64,000 nucleotides of DNA from Bacillota bacterium. Its GTDB lineage: Bacteria; Bacillota; DTU030; DUMP01. Below are positions 61,217 to 64,000 of this stretch, one piece after another. The DNA lies in NCBI GenBank assembly GCA_030154105.1, contig JASKKP010000004.1:38381-102380 (forward strand). Reading direction: 5' to 3'. Position 1 is the first letter of the stretch, and every line of letters begins with the position of its first letter. The notes below the pieces were generated by a model, which saw nothing but the letters and a program-made list of their open reading frames with translations, had not been told where the DNA came from and made no database searches. The position numbers were made by a program, and so were the translations under genes.

Positions 61217-62743
61217 ATGGAGATTTGGAATTATCTCCTCCTCGGGTTCGGCCAGGCACTCCAGCCGGTGAACGTCCTCTTTGCCTTTCTGGGCGGGCTC
61301 ATGGGGGTTATCGTAGGCGCATTGCCGGGGTTGGGGTCGGTGGCCGGCGTGGCTCTGCTGCTGCCGCTCACCTTTAAGATGAACCCGGCCACGGCCATCA
61401 TTATGCTCGCGGCACTTTATTATGGCAACATGTTCGGCGGCTCCATCAGCGCCATCCTGATTAACATCCCCGGCGACTCCCCGGGAGTAATGACCGCCCT
61501 GGACGGGAACCAGCTCGCAAAGCAAGGCCGTGCCGGGCAGGCACTGTTTATGGCTTTTAGCGCCTCTTTCTGCGGCGGTTTGATAGGCATCATCATTCTC
61601 ACCCTCATGGGACCGCTCTTAGCCTTCTTCGGGCTCAAGTTCGGACCGCCGGAATTTGCCTCCCTCATCGTTCTGGCGCTCACCAGCATTGGCTGGCTCC
61701 TCGGGGACAACCCGGTTAAAGGGGTGATTGCCGGGGCGGTAGGCCTTCTTTTGGCCACCATCGGTGTGGACATGATTCAGGGGCAGCCGCGCTTTACCTT
61801 CGGCTTGGTGAACCTTTCCGCCGGGGTTCCTTTCATCCCTTTCGTGATCGGCCTTTTCGGCCTGTCGCAGGTGCTTCTCATGCAGGCACACTCTGAAGAG
61901 TTTGCAGGTAAGGAAAACCCCTACCAAAAACTCTCGCTTAGCAGCAGCTTTCCCACCCCGGCAGACTGGGCCCGCAGCGCCTGGACCATCGTGCGTAGCG
62001 CCTTCCTAGGCTTTTACATCGGCCTCCTTCCCGGCTCCGGTGCGACCACCGCCGCTTTCCTTTCCTACATTGCCGAAAAGCGGCTGAACAGGAACCCGGA
62101 GAGGCTGGGCAAAGGCGCCATTGAAGGTGTCGCCGCCTCGGAGGCCGCCAACAACGCGGCCAGCATCGGCGCCTTCGCGCCCCTCTTATCGCTCGGCATC
62201 CCTGGGTCCGGCACCACGGCCATCCTGCTCGGCGGCCTAATGATGTGGGGCCTAACTCCCGGGCCGCTCCTCTTTAAAGAAGAGCCACAGTTCGTCTGGG
62301 GTCTCATCGCCAGCATGTATGTGGGGAACCTCTTGGTGGCCATCACCTGTATCCTGGCGATCCCATTCCTGGTGTACGTTCTCAAGGTTCCTCGCTCAGT
62401 CCTGGCTCCCATCATCGTAGTCATCTGTCTCCTGGGCGCCTACAGCGTAAACAACAGCGTCTTCGACCTCTGGGTGATGATCTTTGCCGGACTTTTGGGT
62501 TACTTCATGAACCGCTTCAGCTTCCCCATCCCGGCCCTCGTGCTTTCTCTGGTGCTCGGCCCACGGCTGCAAACCTCCATCCGCCAGTCCTTCATGATGT
62601 CCCACGGGAGCGCCCTGATCTTCCTCAACCGGCCCATCTCCCTCAGCCTGCTTCTCATCGCCTTCATCCTTACGCTCCTTCCGGCGCTCAGTGCCTGGCA
62701 AAAGAAGCGGCGCAGCGCGCCGGCCGCCGAAGCAACACGGTAA
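61217..62743 (+). CDS. tctA: Tripartite tricarboxylate transporter large permease TctA
   Basis: 508 aa with about twelve membrane segments. TctA signatures include GALPGLGSVAGVALLLPLTF, NIPGDSPGVMTALDG and LGIPGSGTTAILLGGLMMWGL. ATG 61217 follows AAAGGCAGGAAGAG. Completes a full TctCBA set; likely imports a carboxylate used by the flanking enzymes. Confidence 0.94.
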   Translation: MEIWNYLLLGFGQALQPVNVLFAFLGGLMGVIVGALPGLGSVAGVALLLPLTFKMNPATAIIMLAALYYGNMFGGSISAILINIPGDSPGVMTALDGNQLAKQGRAGQALFMAFSASFCGGLIGIIILTLMGPLLAFFGLKFGPPEFASLIVLALTSIGWLLGDNPVKGVIAGAVGLLLATIGVDMIQGQPRFTFGLVNLSAGVPFIPFVIGLFGLSQVLLMQAHSEEFAGKENPYQKLSLSSSFPTPADWARSAWTIVRSAFLGFYIGLLPGSGATTAAFLSYIAEKRLNRNPERLGKGAIEGVAASEAANNAASIGAFAPLLSLGIPGSGTTAILLGGLMMWGLTPGPLLFKEEPQFVWGLIASMYVGNLLVAITCILAIPFLVYVLKVPRSVLAPIIVVICLLGAYSVNNSVFDLWVMIFAGLLGYFMNRFSFPIPALVLSLVLGPRLQTSIRQSFMMSHGSALIFLNRPISLSLLLIAFILTLLPALSAWQKKRRSAPAAEATR

Positions 62744-62760
62744 AAAGGAGGAAAAGAAAA

Positions 62761-63642
62761 ATGCGCTTGCTCCAGTTTTACGCGCCGGATAGCAGCCTGC
62801 GGGTAGGCCTGCTGGCAGAAGCCTCGACCATCGTGGACATCACCCTCCCCGAACAAGGCCTGGACGACCTAAACTCCTACTGCCGGCAAGCGCTGGCCGC
62901 CGGAAAAGACCTGCCCGCCTTCGTAAACAATGTAACGGGCGGGCGGACCCTCCCGCGCTGGAATTTGGCCCAGGTTCGCCTTACCGTCCCTTTTTTCCCC
63001 GACGAAGTTTGGGGTTGTGGTGTAACCTACATGAAAAGCATGGAATTTCGCGCCAAGGAGCTCGCCGAGCCGCAAAATATCTACGAGCGCGTGTATACCG
63101 CCGCGCGCCCGGAAATTTTTTTCAAAGCTACGGCAGCCCGGTGTGTCGGCCCCGGTGAGCCCATTGGTAAACGCGCCGACTCCCGTTTCACCGCCCCGGA
63201 GCCGGAGCTGGCCGTGCTGGTGGGACCGGAAGGCCAAGTCCTCGGCTACACCCTGGCCAACGACGTCTCAGCATGGGACATCGAACGCGAAAATGCCCTG
63301 TACCTGCCGCAAAGCAAGATCTATGCCCGCTGCTGCGCCCTGGGGCCTTATTTGGTTACGCCCGAGGAAGTGCCCGACCCGTACGGCATAGTTATCGCTT
63401 GTCGCATTTGGCGCAAGGAGTCTATGATTTTTTCAGGCGAAACCAGCACAGGTAACCTAAAGCGAAAGATCCCCGAGCTCATCGCCGCCGTGCGCCGGGC
63501 CAACATCCTGCCGCCCCTCACTGCCATCCTCACCGGCACGGGAATTATCGTGCCGGAAGAAGCCGCCCTGGCCGCCGGAGACGTGGTGGAGATAAGCGGC
63601 AGCGGTCTGGGCACCCTCCAGAACATGGTAGAGGAGGTTTAG
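62761..63642 (+). CDS. Fumarylacetoacetate hydrolase family protein, 2-keto-3-deoxy acid dehydratase-like
   Basis: 293 aa. WGCGVTYMKSMEFRAKE, YTAARPEIFFKATAARCVGPGEPI, SRFTAPEPELAVLVG (metal-binding glutamates), NDVSAWDIERENALYLPQSKIY and GALGPY-like CCALGPY match the branch containing 2-keto-3-deoxy-D-arabinonate/L-arabonate dehydratases. ATG 62761, 17 bp after tctA, with AAAGGAGGAAAAG. It suggests that the imported acid, or a product of it, is a 2-keto acid. Confidence 0.87.
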   Translation: MRLLQFYAPDSSLRVGLLAEASTIVDITLPEQGLDDLNSYCRQALAAGKDLPAFVNNVTGGRTLPRWNLAQVRLTVPFFPDEVWGCGVTYMKSMEFRAKELAEPQNIYERVYTAARPEIFFKATAARCVGPGEPIGKRADSRFTAPEPELAVLVGPEGQVLGYTLANDVSAWDIERENALYLPQSKIYARCCALGPYLVTPEEVPDPYGIVIACRIWRKESMIFSGETSTGNLKRKIPELIAAVRRANILPPLTAILTGTGIIVPEEAALAAGDVVEISGSGLGTLQNMVEEV

Positions 63643-63695
63643 CCCGCCGCTCGCGTTTCACAGGGCAAGTCTCCAATTTTAAAGGAGGACCGTTT

Positions 63696-64000
63696 ATGCG
63701 CATCAACCCTGACCTCTGCATTGCCTGTGGTTCCTGCGTACCGTACTGCCCCATGCGGGCCATAAGCCTTGAGGATCACGCCGTGGTGAACGAAGACGAG
63801 TGCGTAGAGTGCGGCATCTGCCTTCGCGCCGGCGTCTGCCCGGTGGGTGCCTTCGAGCAACCTAAGCTCGAATATCCGCGCATCCTGCGCCAGGTCTTCT
63901 CCGATCCTCTCGTAACGCACCCCGGCACCAACGTCCCCGGGCGCGGCACCGAAGAAATGAAAACCAACGACGTCACCGGGCGCTTCCGCCGCGGCCACGC
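63696..64000 (+). CDS. Two-[4Fe-4S] ferredoxin fused to an unrecognised domain (copy 2, 3' end outside window)
   Basis: The frame is open from ATG 63696, after AAAGGAGGA, to the window end (101 codons). The N-terminus has CIACGSCVPYCP and CVECGICLRAGVC, then PKLEYPRILRQVFSDPL and GRGTEEMKTNDVTGRF. This parallels the 58057 gene over its whole visible length (roughly 60% identical by eye, one small gap). The shared GRGTEEMKTNDVT linker shows that the same domain order continues beyond the window. It follows the FAH gene by 53 bp. Confidence 0.8.
   Translation, partial: MRINPDLCIACGSCVPYCPMRAISLEDHAVVNEDECVECGICLRAGVCPVGAFEQPKLEYPRILRQVFSDPLVTHPGTNVPGRGTEEMKTNDVTGRFRRGH

Noticed and set aside
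1..64000. tRNA, rRNA, CRISPR or insertion-sequence features
   Set aside because: No cloverleaf, rRNA segment, regularly spaced repeat array, transposase or terminal inverted repeats were seen on reading; a tRNA or CRISPR scan would be the formal check.

Overview
The window reads as chromosomal DNA of a GC-rich, anaerobic, endospore-forming Firmicute, most like the Moorella/Thermanaeromonas group (inference). Supports: the Bacillus/Clostridia-type run purR-ychF-ridA-spoVG-glmU-prs-ctc-pth ... mfd-prsA, a Spo0E-like protein, frequent GTG/TTG starts with strong AGGAGG-type ribosome sites, PyrR attenuators, a c-di-AMP riboswitch, Moco-type riboswitches, a TupABC tungstate transporter and a tungsten aldehyde oxidoreductase. 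No rRNA, tRNA, CRISPR array, prophage or transposase was seen.

Layout. 1-4.2 kb (minus): prsA foldase (cut by the window edge) and mfd. 4.5-6.1 kb: Spo0E-like protein, a 67-aa unknown, and a c-di-AMP riboswitch in front of a LysM/SleB-type cell-wall hydrolase. 6.1-7.1 kb: a LacI regulator. 7.6-19.3 kb: a catabolic island with an AcoR-like sigma-54 activator, upstream dyads, a consensus -24/-12 promoter, and an operon for an acetoin-dehydrogenase-type complex (E1 alpha, E1 beta, E2, E3) interleaved with a TRAP transporter, a threonine-dehydrogenase-like enzyme and a PPC-domain protein. This island separates pth from mfd, which are close neighbours in many Firmicutes. 19.4-32.2 kb (mostly minus): orphan AbrB protein, then pth, rplY, prs, glmU, spoVG, ridA, ychF, purR, a nucleotidyltransferase, a GntR regulator, ispE, and cyanophycin synthetase and cyanophycinase.

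32.4-41.3 kb: an N-carbamoyl amino acid amidohydrolase, then pyrimidine biosynthesis in two transcription units (pyrC-pyrK-pyrD-small membrane protein-SSS symporter; pyrF-unknown-pyrE). Each is preceded by an almost identical ~234-bp leader holding a consensus promoter and two PyrR-site/terminator pairs in tandem. 41.3-44.0 kb: ArsR/CadC repressor with its operator and a CadA-type P-type ATPase.

44.0-58 kb: molybdenum/tungsten cofactor region. A minus-strand series runs 70-aa protein, moeA, moeA-PBP fusion, moaA, moaC, MOSC-MogA fusion, tupA-tupB-tupC, with two Moco-type riboswitches, one before the first gene and one before tupA. Opposite lie a tungsten aldehyde oxidoreductase, a ThiS/MoaD carrier and a LarA-like protein, convergent with a ThiF/MoeB-MobB fusion. 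Tungstate import, pterin synthesis, metal insertion and a tungsten enzyme are therefore adjacent.

58-64 kb: a plus-strand cluster of a two-[4Fe-4S] protein with an unrecognised C-terminal part, an unrecognised cysteine-containing protein, a tripartite tricarboxylate transporter (tctC-tctB-tctA) and a FAH-family enzyme, followed by a second copy of the ferredoxin-fused protein that runs off the end. This repeated, unrecognised module is the best candidate here for an undescribed system.
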